64,000 nt of DNA from Numida meleagris (lineage: Eukaryota > Chordata > Aves > Galliformes > Numididae): positions 23,056,616-23,120,615 of the forward strand of contig NC_034414.1 of NCBI RefSeq assembly GCF_002078875.1, given 5' to 3'. The notes under the pieces are model-generated. The model made no database searches, was not told the origin of the DNA, and saw only the letters and a program-made list of their open reading frames with translations. The stretch's first letter is position 1; the number at the start of each line of letters is the position of its first letter. Of the stretch, positions 1 to 16,099 are shown one piece after another. The position numbers and the translations under genes are program-made.

Positions 1-1812
<1,812 letters not shown>

Positions 1813-3184
1813 TTAAGTCAGATAGTTTACTAACTAATAAGCTTTACCATTTCTTTGTAACATCTCAAACATATCAGTTAAACAAAAGCTTCAATTTCAA
1901 AAAGATCACAAAGGCCTTTCTCTACCTTTTCCAAAACAGCATTAAAAAAAAAATCACAATTTCAGGCTAAATTTATTTATACACTGTAACCATCTATTCC
2001 ACTAGAACAATGTTGAATTCTTAGCACTGGCAATCAATAAAAGCTAAGGAGTGTTTCTGTTCTCAAATTCATATCTTTTTTTTCTTTTTAGTATGACCAC
2101 AGCATTACTGTGGAGAGAGGTTTACTTGAATACAACTTGCTATCTAAAATGCTTAAATTCAATTGCTTAAGACAAAAGTAGAGAAATTGTTTAAGGCCCA
2201 AGAAACTGTTTAAAAGAAAGTACATAGTCCTACTCTTTTTATGTATCTAATTTTCATTTACCTTCAACTTCTGGAATACATTTTATTACAGTAAATCCCA
2301 ACTTCTCTAACGTCACTTGGAACCACTGAATTTGCTATGCTACTGAAAGAGACAATTCTTGTCTTGAAGAACTTAAGCTATGAACATAAGCAGTAAACTA
2401 AATAGATCAAGGAAAACAACCAAGCAGTACAGACATATGCGATTTACTCTTAAATACCAACTAAGGCAGAACATACAGATGTTTTAGATGGGACTTTCAC
2501 TCAAGACTAGATTACCCTTAAATGTAAGTGTCTAAATAACTAATCTTTATCCTCTGTCTTAAATTATACATATACAATTATTAGTTAATTTATATTTTAA
2601 AAGTTACAGTTCAAAGAATACTTGAAAGCTGACACTAACACCAAAGGAACAGCTCTGCCATTCTTCCCCTCTGGGCAGCCCTCCCTTAAAACCATTCATC
2701 CATCAAACCATAACTAGAGGCAGTAAAGACAATATTCAAATAAAGCTGCAGGAAACTTAGTTTCAGGTTTCCTGTTTCAATTCCTGTTTCATCTTAATGG
2801 TTTGGAGGTCTTATGGGAGCACATACCATTATTTAAACACATAAATTGCACTGTCCATCATGTAACACAGAAATAACTTCCAGCTCTATACTGATCTGTC
2901 CTTAATCTGATTTAGTCTGTTTTTCTTCCTCCATTCATTGTTCCTTTATTTTTATTATTAAAAAACACCTTCTTCAATGTATTATTGGAGAATGCAACCA
3001 GGATGTCACAAATCATCAAGTAAAAATGAGAAAAAGAGGACTACCCTTTTTTCCAGCATGTTGCAATGATAATGTAACACTATGACTTGGCAATTCAAAA
3101 TATTCTTACTCAAAATATCCTTTCAAGATATTTTTAGTCTTTAGTCTTACAAAAGAGACATGGACACACTGGAGAGTATCTAAT

Positions 3185-3611
3185 AAAAGGTCCACGAAGA
3201 CGACAAGGGACTGGAGCATCTGTCCTGTGAGGAAAGGCTGAAGGAGCTGGGATTGTTCAGCTTAGAGAAGACTTAAAAAACCTCATTCATGTATATAAAT
3301 ACTTGAAGACAGACTACAAAGATGGAGCCAAGCTCTTTTCAGTGGTGCCCAGTGACAGGACAAGAGACAACAGCCACAAACTGAAACACAGGAGGTTTTT
3401 TTTCTGAACACCACAAACCAATTTACTCTGTGGGTGATGGTGCACTCACTAGCACAGGTTGCCCAGGGAGGTTGTTGAGTCTACTCAAGTCTACTCAAAA
3501 GCTGCCTGAACAGAGTATTGGGCAGCCTACCCTGAATGCCCTTGCTTGAGCAGGGAATTTGGACCATGTAGATCCAGAGGTCCTTGCAAACCTCAACCTT
3601 TTATGATTTTC
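3185..3611 (+). mobile_element. CR1 LINE 3' fragment
   Basis: The block runs from AAGACGACAAGGGACTGGAGCATCTG through GAAAGGCTGAAGGAGCTGGGATTGTTCAGC to GGTCCTTGCAAACCTCAACC and ends TTATGATTTT. This is the familiar order of the CR1 C-terminal coding end, 3' UTR and TATGATT-type tail. It is 5'-truncated and carries small deletions. It sits on the strand opposite to FUT8 transcription. Confidence 0.85.
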
Positions 3612-5042
3612 ATTTTGGAGAGAATAAAAATATGGATGACAAATATGTAATATTGCCTTATTTTGGCTCTTATTATTAGGAAATTATACATTCTACAGTT
3701 ACTACCTAAATTATTCATGAATAATTTGGCCATAGATATCAAAGAAAAATGAACTGAAAGTAAATTACAATTGCAAGAAATGTATAATTTTTTACAATAA
3801 AAAAACATGCATACAACCAATTTACTAAGACTATTTTTCTTCTCTTGAAAGACTTGATACAAATGTTTGAAAGAAATGAGTAAAAAAATTGTCACACTGT
3901 AAAACAACTATTGTATTTGGGGGAAAAAAACAACAGCAGTAGGAATCCTAATCTTTTAACATACATGAACTAGAAAACCTGAACTGGACTTGCAGGATCA
4001 TCATGTCAAATGCAAAGAACAATTCATGTCAGAGAAAATAAGAATTAGATGCGCCCCACAAAAATTAGACTAAAACTTGCTTATGTTTTGCTATCAGACT
4101 AAGGTCAGCTTGCTTATGAAAATGCATTTTACTTCCTAAATTTCAAAAATATGCTAATTTTTCTGAAATAGACAAGTACAGCACTCATGCATAATTAGGA
4201 GTGAAATCAACCATTAATATTAAAAAATACATTCTCAGCTCAATTCTTTGTAGAAGAGATGACCAAATTTTTTAATCTCAGGATTGAAAGCTCAAAACTT
4301 TATACTGCTAATACAATTAAAATTAGCGTCAAGAAAAAAATTAATAAGTAAATACATAGATTTAGACAAAGTTTGTCATTATAGGAAGAAAACACAGTAT
4401 ACTACTAAATTATTATTCAATGCACTCCCTGCAAATTACATGAAAGCAATTCTTTTAAATTATGTGATTCTCTAACTTTTTGGCTTATTTCTATAATTTA
4501 CACTAATATCCTGACATAAGCTTTAACATGAATAATATTGATATATAATTTTAAAATAACTTTTACTAAGACCCTATATATATAGTATAGTATGTATAGT
4601 ATGTAGGAGGAGCATATTTGTTAGAGACCAAGATTTTTATATTTCAATGCATTTTTATGTATTTTTAAAATTTAGGAAATCTCATCCAGATTTCAGAATC
4701 CATTTGAAAAATGTTAAAGGCGCATTTTTGCAGACAAACTGTTTAATTTCAGAATATCAGACTCACTGAGATGATGATCAAATAAAAATGAGAGCAAAAT
4801 CTACATAAACACGGGGAGACAAAAATACAGATGTTCTATCTTTTTGAGGTTTTCTTTCAAGTTTACTTGCAATTAAGTATCTCTGAACAAAGAGGAACTG
4901 ACACTTAGTAGGAATTTCTCTTTGAGGAAGCTTAACCCTTACTTGCTTGTTTTCTAAATTGCTGATTCTTGACATGGTCAAGTTCATCAGGATAAATGAT
5001 CGGGTTACTACAGATCTTAGTACTTCACACATTCAAACTCAT

Positions 5043-5270
5043 TAAGTTTGGCCAGATCATCCTGCCAGGAGGTCATCTACTCCAAATTTCTGCTCAAAGT
5101 AGGGTCAACCTTGAGATCAGAACAGATTGCTGTGGGCTTTGTTCAGCCAAGTTTTGAGTGCCTTCAAAATAGAAACTGCACATTTTCTCTAGGCCATTTC
5201 TTTGACTGTATTCATGATGAAAAAGTTTTCCTTTCAATCAACATTGTTCTGTGTGAGGTGTCTAAAATAA
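5043..5270 (-). mobile_element. Diverged CR1 3' fragment, antisense
   Basis: The + strand reads CCAGATCATC...GGTCATCTACTCC, then GCTCAAAGTAGGGTCAACCTTGAGATCAGA and a GTTTTGAGTGCCTTCAAAATAG-like block. This is the order of the reverse complement of a CR1 3' region. Divergence is clear and no coding sense remains. Confidence 0.65.
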
Positions 5271-7899
5271 GGACTTGCAAATGTATTTTACAGCCCACAG
5301 AAGACAAACAACTAGCTTACTAAATTGTATATGCATACCTGCCTTTTTTCTTTCCCCCCTCACTAAACTGCTAATCACCCAGATGTCTTCAAGTTCTATT
5401 GAATCCAATATGAGTAAGCAATGTTACTGGATCTCTGAAAATAAATAAATAAAATAACTCACCTCTCTCCACAACAAAAGAAATCTAGCATACAATGCAC
5501 CTCTCAGGAATTTTCAGAAGAAGTGAAATAACTATAAGGCAATACTCCAAGGAGTACAACTATTGAAGATACGGACACATCCACATTTTCTCAGTGTAAC
5601 CAAAAACACTTGTAATTTATCAGTTCTGCCTACAATAGCCTTGAGGATACTTTTCAAATAATAAAATGGTATGCTCACACGCACACCAGAGTGGCACAAT
5701 CATGGAATGACTACTGAAACCGACATTTTTTTTCCCCGTTTGGAAGCAGCTACAGGACTGGCCATAACCATCAAAATTCATAGAAATAGTTAAAAACTCA
5801 TGTCCAAGGATTCCTACGTAACTTAGGAATTACATTGTTAACCCAACAAATAGTTATCAAATTTTATCGTACAGATACTTTATGATAATATTTAAAATTA
5901 TGAAATGCTGGAACACAAACATTCACAAGATAGAAAGACACACACAGTGAAAGAATGAGCATTTTTCTCCTCTTTCCAGCATTGATGTCAACGCCCAATC
6001 CCAGTGACTAGTTCAGAGCTCTCCGGAAACACAGTGTAACCGCTTGCATGTCAGAAATGAAAGGAGGGGAATATTTCTTGTGACTCTAGAATAAATGCAT
6101 CAGACTTGTATGTTTGAACATTCTTTCTGATACATAGCCTAAAGCATCATGCAAAATCTGAGATGAGGTGTCTGTCAACAAAAAAAGAAGAACGAACACA
6201 GAGGAAAGAATAATTTCTGCTAACTATGGATCTAAAAAGCTCTCATTCTTAGTCCAAAGAGATAAACTTTATATTGCCATTATGTCATTGGAGTAGTACT
6301 GGTCTGAGGATGTCATCCTGTATCACCTGTAGTTATAGAGAGAAAACCGCATGCTATGAAAACATCTCATTAGTGCCACAGTCTCTTACTGATAGATGTA
6401 GTCTATACAATTCTCTGTTGAAAATTTCAACATTTTTCAGATGTCCCAGTGACATCTGGGACTTCTACTGCTGCCAACCACTTCCTTCATGATATACTGG
6501 AAAGAGAGTAAAGAACAATGTTCTGACATTCCCTTACTGAATCTATAGACCTAATATTAACAATCAACAGTATCAGTCATCCATCCTTAAGCAGAGTTAC
6601 TGAGCCAAAATTCCTTTCTGGAGCAAGAGTATCATGCCATGTGCTAAATCAGGGCTGATAAATAAAATGGCTATAGCCTGAAATGTGGCACAGTATTTCC
6701 ATTACTTTTTCACACTCTTAATTGCTTTTGTCCATAGCTTAATCCATTCTCTACCTACTGTTTGAATATCTACTCATCTCATAATTACTATGTGGCCTAT
6801 AGTTGTTATTAATATGACATATGACATTCTACTGCTCTAACCCATTTTCAATTTTTTTCCAAGATGAAGACAGATATCACTTAATTTACCTATTTTTAAT
6901 ACGGTCAGTTGTACTCTTATAATCAACTGTGTTTGCCTGCGCTTACTCTAATCATGATAAATTACTATTTTAACACCATTTGGAGGGGAAGTCTATAAAA
7001 TCTGGTTTTAAAAGCTCACAATTGTTCACATAAAAGATATCTGTGCTGAAAATTAATAAAAGAAATTCTTTCTAGTGTTCAGCATAAATTCAGAGGAAAA
7101 TGTTAGCATATTGCCAGTCATCTACACTTACACTACAGTTACTCAATTTTGACAAATGCCCCAAACAGGTTTTAAATATGCAAGAAAAACTGTAAAACTA
7201 TGCTGATGGTTTTTTAGTCTTAAGATGTTGACCGGAAGAATTTCATTAAAATGAATGCTCTGTTTTCTTTGAGATAAAGCTATCTAATCCTCCAAACATG
7301 AATGCCCATCTGAATATTTGTTGTTCTTTTTTCTAGCAAAATGGTTCCGCCTAGAATAAGAACAGATCAGCGTATTGAGCTACAAATAGCAAGGCCTTTA
7401 ACTTTGCCATTACTTTTACAACTTGAAATTTGAGTCAGTTTAGCTTATATTAAAAGATATTTCAATATGTTTTTGTGTATGTGCATGTGAATTCCCACTG
7501 GATACCATTTTCTTCATATTTATACTGCTTTCTTTTTTTTTTTTTTTTTACTTCAGATAGATAGGTGTTATTATTTTAAAGTTTATCAGCAACAGCTTCT
7601 ACTTACAATTCAGTTCCCACAAAAATTGGATTCATATCTGGCCCATAACACAGTGGCACACTGATGAAGGACTATATTTAAAATCTGAAATTTGTATTAA
7701 GAAAAAAATCTCTGCCAAAGCAGTAGAGCCCTCTTAATAAGGAAGATATTTTTTCAGTAGAATGTATAAATAAAATTTAAACAATGTTTATGCATACAAT
7801 TGCAGTCATAGTTACTATGGTTCACATAACATTAAAGGAAGAGTTATCAGAATAGTCCTACACAATAGAAGTTGTAATAAATACATTGAAATTGAGTTA

Positions 7900-8235
<336 letters not shown>

Positions 8236-8434
8236 TCACACTAGTCATCCTGCTATAATACATCTCATTAAAATGAATGAGCAAGCTTCAGCTCCATGAA
8301 AACTTTATGTGAGTTCTTCACAGTGAACATGAACTGTTATTGAGCATACTTCACTAACCTAGTGTAAAATAGAGTATCTTCAGTTTCTCACTTGTAAATC
8401 TGTTGGAAGAAGCTAATACTCGTACTCAGAGTTT

Positions 8435-8505
8435 ACATATAACCAACATGATTCTCTAATATTTGTACACACCACATATAACCAACATAATTCTCAATCT
8501 TGGAA
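8435..8505. repeat. Tandem duplication, 39-bp unit
   Basis: ACATATAACCAACATGATTC at 8435 recurs as ACATATAACCAACATAATTC at 8474, one 39-bp unit apart. The second copy decays after TTCTCAATCT. Confidence 0.75.
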
Positions 8506-10009
8506 TGCTCTTTTTAAATTTTCCTTTGGTATTTTTCCAAGTTTGTCAGTTCTCTTTCAATGTCTATGCCTTGCTTTATAAAAAGAAAAGAAAATTCTCA
8601 AATTTTCACCTGGCTATAGAATAAAACATTTATTAATGGACTGCTTCCCAGACTAATTTACTACATACCATATACAGAACATAAAACACATAGTTGAATA
8701 GATTGATAAAAGACAGTACACGCTATCAATAAAAAATATACAATATTTCCAAATGGACATGGGCTGTGAATGCTAAGTATATTTAAATATATCAACTGTT
8801 AAATATTTTTGGGTATTTGAATGAGATGGCAACAACATTTATGTACATTTCCCTTTCTGTAAAACACAGATTTTTGTATATATTCACCCTTGCATTCTCT
8901 GGATATACTTCTGCATTCCAAAAAGTTTTTTTTTTTTCCTATAAAATCTCTATTATGTAAATTTAGTTTTCAGTTAAACTGTGAGAACACTGATATTTGG
9001 AACTTGAATAGAAACTTTCTTACACCGAACCAACTTTAAATGAAATTTTCTGTAATTCAAGCTTTACAACAAATCAGGCCTTTCCCACATTCAAAAAACA
9101 CCTTTTGGAGAACAGCGACCTTAAAGATAATCTGAATAATCCAAGACATAAAATATTTTAATTAAAAAAACTTGGGAATTCAGTCGTGTGAAGGAAGGGA
9201 AAACTATTCAGATCTGAAAAACAAACACCTCAATCTTAACTTTTGCACTTCATTTTTTTTGTTTTAAGGGAAAAACATCTTGGGTGGTCCACTAAAAGGA
9301 TACAGTTGAACTCTCACTCAAATAAAGGCAATATGCCACTGTCTTGCACCTTGTAAGCGTTGGGAGATTCTAACTCCTTCTTCCCCAAAGAAGTTGTACA
9401 GTTCTTTAGGATGCAGTTGGCTTTGTATGTCTGGGTTACAAGTAAAGTGGTAGATCCAGGTTTCCTCTGCAAGAAATCTACCACCTTATTTTTTTCACAG
9501 TACTTAACAACCTTTGTAATAAGGTACTACAGACCATTAGCAGAGTTACGAAAGTATGGCTGACATCTTCTTCACTGCAGCTGGGAGATTATGTATTACA
9601 TTGCAGCCCTCAAAACTGCATTAGTACTCACAGAAATCGTAGTGTTTAGTCTTGCATTTAATTAACATTAATTGATTTGCCTGTTTGAAGGAATAACCTT
9701 GAATAGCTTCTTTTGAATAACTGACTTAGGTTGTTGCTTTCTCTTACTAAAAATAGCTCTCCTGAACTCATTTAAAAATTATTTTATCTGAGATACACCA
9801 AACAAGAATCATAAACCTTTAAACGAAGTTATTTTAAAGTTATTTCTAGTATCTGTGATACACCAGAGAAAGGCTAGCACTATAAATCTTTACAAGAAGA
9901 TTTATGAAACTTAAGTGAATTCCACACTATCATGATTGACCATCTCAAATATTTAAGCTTTGTTAAACTCAACAAGTCTTATAATTCAAACATGTCTTCT
10001 TAAAAAGAG

Positions 10010-10240
10010 AGTAGACTTGTTCCCTACTTGCTTTCTCCATGGTAAGATTTTGTAGACCTTTGTACATCACACGTCCTTCTCAGTTCTCTTAGACTGAAAT
10101 CTTCATCTATTTAGCCTTAGTTCTCAGAACTGTCCATTTCATATATTTGATCATCCTCTTCAGTTTTTCTAGTTCTATTACATCCTTCCTGACATTACAG
10201 GATTAGAACTGCACCGAATAACTATGATGTGATATTGAAC
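10010..10240 (-). mobile_element. Old, strongly diverged CR1-like fragment, antisense
   Basis: Landmarks in order are AGACCTTTGTACATCACACGTCC, CCATTTCATATATTTGATCATCCTC, TTTTTCTAGTTCTATTACATCC and GGATTAGAACTGCACCGAATA. They follow the reverse complement of the CR1 segment usually reading 'gatcatctttgttgccc ... gggtgaccagaactgcac'. Many mismatches suggest an insertion far older than the neighbouring CR1 at 10361. Assigned from pattern memory only. Confidence 0.5.
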
Positions 10241-10360
10241 ACAAATCATATTTTCACAGAATTATCTATAACTCCACAATCTTGTGGCTCCAAAAGCAGA
10301 GTTTGTTGTATTTTTACATTCAGATTACTGGCATACAACAAAAGTAAAAATCAACTAAAA

Positions 10361-10990
10361 TCATGAATCACAGGGGTGGGAAAGGACCTCAAGATCATGC
10401 AGTCCTGCTCTCCAGCTAAAGCAGGTTCCCTAGAATTTACACAGGAAAGCATCCAAGCAGGTTTTGAATATCTTCAGAGAAGGAGCCTCCCACAACCTCT
10501 TTGGGCAGCCAGTTCCAGTGCTCTGTCACTCTTAAAGAAGTTCCTCCTCATGTGCAGATGAAACTTTGTGTTCAAGTTCGTGTATACTGCCCCTCATTCT
10601 GTGGCTAAGCCTGGCCCTTTTCACTTGACACTCATCCTTTAGACATTTATAAGAACTCCTTTCAGTCTCCTCTTCCCTAGGCTGAACAGTCCCAGGTCTC
10701 TCAGCCTTTTCTCATAAGGGAGATGCTCTGGGCCCCTAATCATCTTTGCAGCCCCTCACTGACTCTCCCTCTAAGTTCCCTGTCATTCTTGAACTGGGGT
10801 CCTCACGAACAGGCACAGTACTCCAGACATGGCCTCACAAGGGCAGAGAAGAGAGGGGAAAAACAATCTCCCTCAACCCACTGGCAACATTCTTTTTAAT
10901 GCACCCCAAGATACCACCGGCCTTCTTGTCCACAAGGGCACAGTGCTGGCTCACAGTCAGCCTGCTGTCCACCATCAGAATTGTTAGAAG
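10361..10990 (-). mobile_element. CR1 LINE 3' fragment, antisense
   Basis: It starts with the reversed CR1 tail (TCATGAATCACAGGGGTGGGAAAGGACCTCAAGATCATGCAGTCC). It continues through CAGCCAGTTCCAGTGCTCTGTCACTC, GCTGAACAGTCCCAGGTCTCTCAGCC, and CATGGCCTCACAAGGGCAGAG to GTCAGCCTGCTGTCCACCATC. The order matches a CR1 3' region read backwards. It is truncated at the CR1 5' side near 10990. Confidence 0.88.
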
Positions 10991-11035
10991 TATGATAATT
11001 TGAAATACATAGACTATATCTATGCTACGAAAACA

Positions 11036-11125
11036 AATATGCCATAAATAAATAAATATTATTTAATTATTAAAAATTATTTAATTATAAAAAATTTAAT
11101 TAATATAAATTAAAAATAAATAGTC
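11036..11125. repeat. AT-only low-complexity stretch
   Basis: Almost pure A/T with AATAAATAAATATTATTTAATTATT motifs, probably a simple-repeat expansion. Confidence 0.75.
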
Positions 11126-11210
11126 TGACTGGTGCAGAACAGATTGCTCTTGTTATTAAACTCTCTAAACCTCTTAAAACAGCATAGACACACACAGTAG
11201 ATTTATGTGT

Positions 11211-11252
11211 CTTGTGCTAATTCTCAATTATCTTGTGCTAACTCTCAATCCC
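11211..11252. repeat. Tandem duplication, 21-bp unit
   Basis: CTTGTGCTAATTCTCAATTAT is followed directly by CTTGTGCTAACTCTCAATCCC. Confidence 0.75.
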
Positions 11253-12263
11253 AGCCAAAGAAATGTCTGGGAGAAAACTACTTAATATGAGTCAAAAGCA
11301 TGCCACAAACAGTTCTAATAATTTAATAAGAGTATAAAATACTACATTCCAGTGCCTGGGAACATTCCCTGTCATCGCATGAGTAAAGTAAAAACAGTCT
11401 TAGGACTATTTCCTGGCTCCCATCTTCCACTTCTCTCAGCGCTCACAGAACCCACAGGTTTTTTGATAGCATATCCACAGACTCAGCAGGATCAGACAGA
11501 AAAAAACGTCAGAAGTGATGTTTCAATGCCTCATAACCTTCCACTGTTTTCAAGTGGGTAGTTAGTCACCAAAAGATGTGACAAACTAGCAAAAGTAAAC
11601 ACCAGTATTTAACATACTTTTTTTTTGTAAGAAAAAAATGACAGCATTATTTGTAATGCTCAAAGCTTAGAGAAATGTACTATCATCCATTGAATCAAAA
11701 CAATTAAAAGTAGAATAGTCAAGCACTCTGCTGCAAGTAACCTCATAAACACAGTACAATGCTCATTAACAAAAGTGTTGATTTCTACATGTATGTTTTC
11801 AATAAATGCTTTATTCCTTAATGCTACAGTCTCCTAGAGGAGACAGTCTCACCCAAATTTCAAGGAAAATATCAACTTTTGAGAGAATGATATCAAGGAA
11901 AGGTCCTTCTCATCTTTGTTATCACAAACATAATTCAGGCAATATCCTATTTCCCTCTCTTTATGACGGCACTTTTAACAGGTCCTTTACATACTGTCTT
12001 CCCCTCAGTATTGAGGGGAATGAGGGAAGGCAATGGAAATTTCTTTCAGCTGCTGGAAGAAAACTTCCACCACGTGCCACATGTAAAGACAGAGCCTTAT
12101 CAGTTTCTAATGTTCATTCCTCTAGCTTGCACCTAATCTCCTACAATAAATACACTTCAGCTTGAGTAAAGCATCTCAGCATGCAAGTGGTGAAGACTCT
12201 CAATCCACTATAAGCAATTTTTCTCTAGAATATATATAATATATATACATGCTGATATATACA

Positions 12264-12295
12264 TCACTGCTGATATACATATATATCAGCAGTGA
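12264..12295. repeat. Perfect inverted repeat, 14-bp arms and 4-nt loop
   Basis: The left arm TCACTGCTGATATA is exactly complementary to the right arm TATATCAGCAGTGA around the loop CATA. It sits at the edge of a TATATA-rich run (12225-12290). Confidence 0.85.
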
Positions 12296-13978
12296 CCACA
12301 TTTTGGAAACTGGTTATTATTCTGGTACTAGACTTTGAATTTACTAGGAAGCCAATGAAGATGACACAAGACATCTCAATAAATACTCAAACCATTTTCA
12401 CTTTTGTTTGTTAGTAGGGAAAAGCCAGAAACAACTCAGTCCCTTGTGAAGGTATACCTTCACTAGATGTCAGAAAAACTGGGCTGCTCTATACTATTTT
12501 CTCTTTAATTCTCTGTTTTATTTTTAAATCTTTGTATTTTCCCCCAAAGATTAACTTCTAAAATGTCTGGATTTATAAATTTCTTAAGTTTTTGGTTTGT
12601 TTTCTTTTCTAATCTTACTGAGAAGGAATCAAATCCACTCTTCCATTGCTGTGTAATTAATTCAACATTCTGGCAAATATAGGAAAAGAACTGGAAAATG
12701 CAGATGAGCCTACAATATCCAACAGTAAAGATGGTTCAGTACACAATGAAAGAAATTTTTGTGCAACCACAAAAAAATCACCAACCACTCACTGAAAAAA
12801 AAAAAATCATATAACAAATACAATCCCTTATAAGTTCAACAGTAAACCAGAATCTGAGATGGAATCTATTTACTGCTCTGTTTAGTGACTTCTCTTTAGA
12901 TACAAATATATTCTAAAATGCAGTATTATATATAGTATGCAGTACTACTGGAGCCCTTGACTGACAACTTGAAGATCAGACTTCTATTGCACATTCTCTT
13001 CAATGGCCTGATGATGAACATCTCTGAAAATACAGTCTTCTGCTTAAACATAAAAAAAACAACTAGGAGCTTAAGTATTGCTCAGACTACAAGGAATAAG
13101 CTAAACGTAGCCTCATTAAATCAAATTTATGATGATACCATCCAAATGGAGCAGCAGTCATCACTATTCACAATCACTCAGCTAAATGATTTCCCAAGGA
13201 GATGTCCCAAAATAATACAGCTATCACAGTTAAACATGTCCCAGCAAGAAATCCATATTGTACTATTATTCTTAACAAGAAAAAAATTTACTAGGATGTT
13301 CCATATTGAGTTTTTTGGATATGGAATTGGGGAGGTTGTTGATTTTTTATTTTTGTACACAGTCAAATTATCAGTAGAGGTGCATAACTGTAGTTTCAGA
13401 CCATGGACTGTTTTACATTCCATACTGACAATCAGCACTACACTCTTCAAAATCCTGAAATCCGCACAGGTATTTTTAAACATAATTACTTCAAAACACA
13501 TCAACTTGTATTGAAAACTCACAGTCTCAGACATTTCAGTATGGGATCATCAATCACCCAACACAAGAGGTATTTTAATCTTCTGAAGGACTCCAAAAGC
13601 CTACATCCAGCTTAGTACATAGTGCAGGACAAGAGTTTGCACCCTCAGGTTTTTTTGTTTGTTTTTTTTTTTTTTAAGGCAGAACAATGACGATAAAAGG
13701 CAAAGAGAGATAGATGACATATTTGAATGTTCCATTTCAAAGATTATAGCTTCTCACAGATCTGATACACTTCTGCCCAGTTACAATTAGAACTGTAAGC
13801 AGCCATTTCTTGTTATCCACTCTTGGTTGAAATGCTGCTCTTCCATGTACACAAAATAATTTTTGACATAAGTGTTCTTATTTCTGTATGAAAATCATTT
13901 ATATATAAGCATATGTAAGATATGAAATCCATTCATATATAAGCATTCACTTCAAACTATAGTATAATTATTCTACTA

Positions 13979-14212
<234 letters not shown>

Positions 14213-16099
14213 TTAAATGAAATTTTAAAAAGACAATTATTTCAGTTATAGCCGCAAAAACAGTTGCTTCATCCTACTCCATAATTCAAACAGCAATCAA
14301 GAAAGACTGCGTTCTCTAGTTAATGTATGTTCCATAACCATAAATAATTATAGCGTTAAACACGATATGGGCTAGAAATAAAAAAAACATTCTGAATCAT
14401 TCTCATGGACACCAGAGAAGATGTTCTTTGCACATAGTGTGATCTACAGAAGGTCAGTACTGTCATGTGACCACAAAACCTAATCTTCTGAACTCACACA
14501 AGAGGTATCAGGACTTGTCCAGAATCTTTTATTTATATACATATTTACTCTATAAAAATGTGAAGTAAACCAGGAACTAAAAAAAAAAATCACAGGTGTT
14601 ACAACACAAAAGCCATGATAGGATACTGCAGATTTAAAACACTTAGAGTTATGGAGACTTCCTTTGATTGTTCTTGCTAGGAAACGTGCATTCTTTAGGT
14701 TTACAACCGTTATGTTCTTTTGAGCATGAAAGACCATCATTATGGTTTAATAATACAGACTTTGAAAAGACATGGACAAATACCAATGACCAGAGTCAGT
14801 CTCCATACAGGGAGCTAACAGTAGGTGGACGAGCAATCAATAGGCTCAAGATCGGAAAATGCAAACAAAAGATGAGTCTGAACAGAATTATTAGAGGATA
14901 TTGCAGGTGGTAAAACAGGAGAAAGAACTTCAGATACTGGAGTTGCAGATATTTGTTAAATCACATTTGGTCTTTCTTTGTCTTTCTAATTAACAACATA
15001 AATGGGTTGTCACTATTTTTTCTATCGCAAATTCAAATCTTGGAGCTGCTCTAATAGCATTTTGCTCCTTGAAAGCGGAGTGGAGTAAAGAATCTGCATC
15101 TATATTTCACCTGCATTAGATTGTCACAGAAAAAAAACAACAGAAAAATAGATGTTTAAGACATCTTAAAGGGCCAGACATTTATCCTAGTCACATGACA
15201 AAAATCACACGTATTAGGATGCTAAAGACTGTAACTGAATAAATAAAACTCAGAGGACAAGAAAATATAGGGTATATTATTATATACCAACAAAAGGGTA
15301 TTCAGCAACTTCTTAAATTCCAAAACAAATCAACAAGTCCACACAGACTTCCAGTGGGGGAAAAAAAAAACCTAACAATAACCAAAACACCCAAAATCCT
15401 GTGATTCTCAGAGTGAATGACAGCATTCAATTTGCTCATTCTAAAGTTATGCTTATTTTCAGGGAAGAGGCCAGATAAACTCTGCGTAGAGAAAAAGAGA
15501 CTAGGTGGGTACTGCATATCCTAAGGGATAAAGAACATCCCAGAGACAGTAGTGCCTCACAGGCCAAAGGACACGCACATAGGAAGGCTAGGAGTCTTGC
15601 AGCTTATTGAGAAAGACTGACATGACAATGAAAGCAGCAGACAGATCTTGAAGGTGAAAGAACAAACTCACAATGGACTAGAGGCAACAAAAAAGAGCAT
15701 CCTGCAACACAAGATCTTTACAGAGCCTGAAGTCAACGTTGCAAATACAGAGTACACAGGCTGAATACAGCCGAAACATTTTTTGTATCTGTTTTCTCTT
15801 ACACTGTTGCTTTTGGTTTTCATATTTCAAAGTGTCATTCTACACTTTGTTAAAAAAAAAACCAAAAACAGCCACCCTCTACTTTCCAGCTTTTCAATTT
15901 TTGCTTTAAAAACTTCAGTCTTCTTTCAGGACCTCACCACACAGAAGGCCTGCACAGATTTGCTTCTAAGACTCAACAGGCATCATGACATTCTGCTTTT
16001 GATAAACAGACTACTGTCACAATAATTTCATTTTTTTTAGAAGCAGCACAATTGTTACTGATTGTATCATATGTGCAAACTTCTTCCAGTACCACAGTG

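Noticed and set aside
12957..13534. Overlapping open frames on both strands (185 and 118 codons)
   Set aside because: AT-rich intron sequence. The peptides lack domains, low-divergence homology or splice context, and the two strands overlap. Chance frames.
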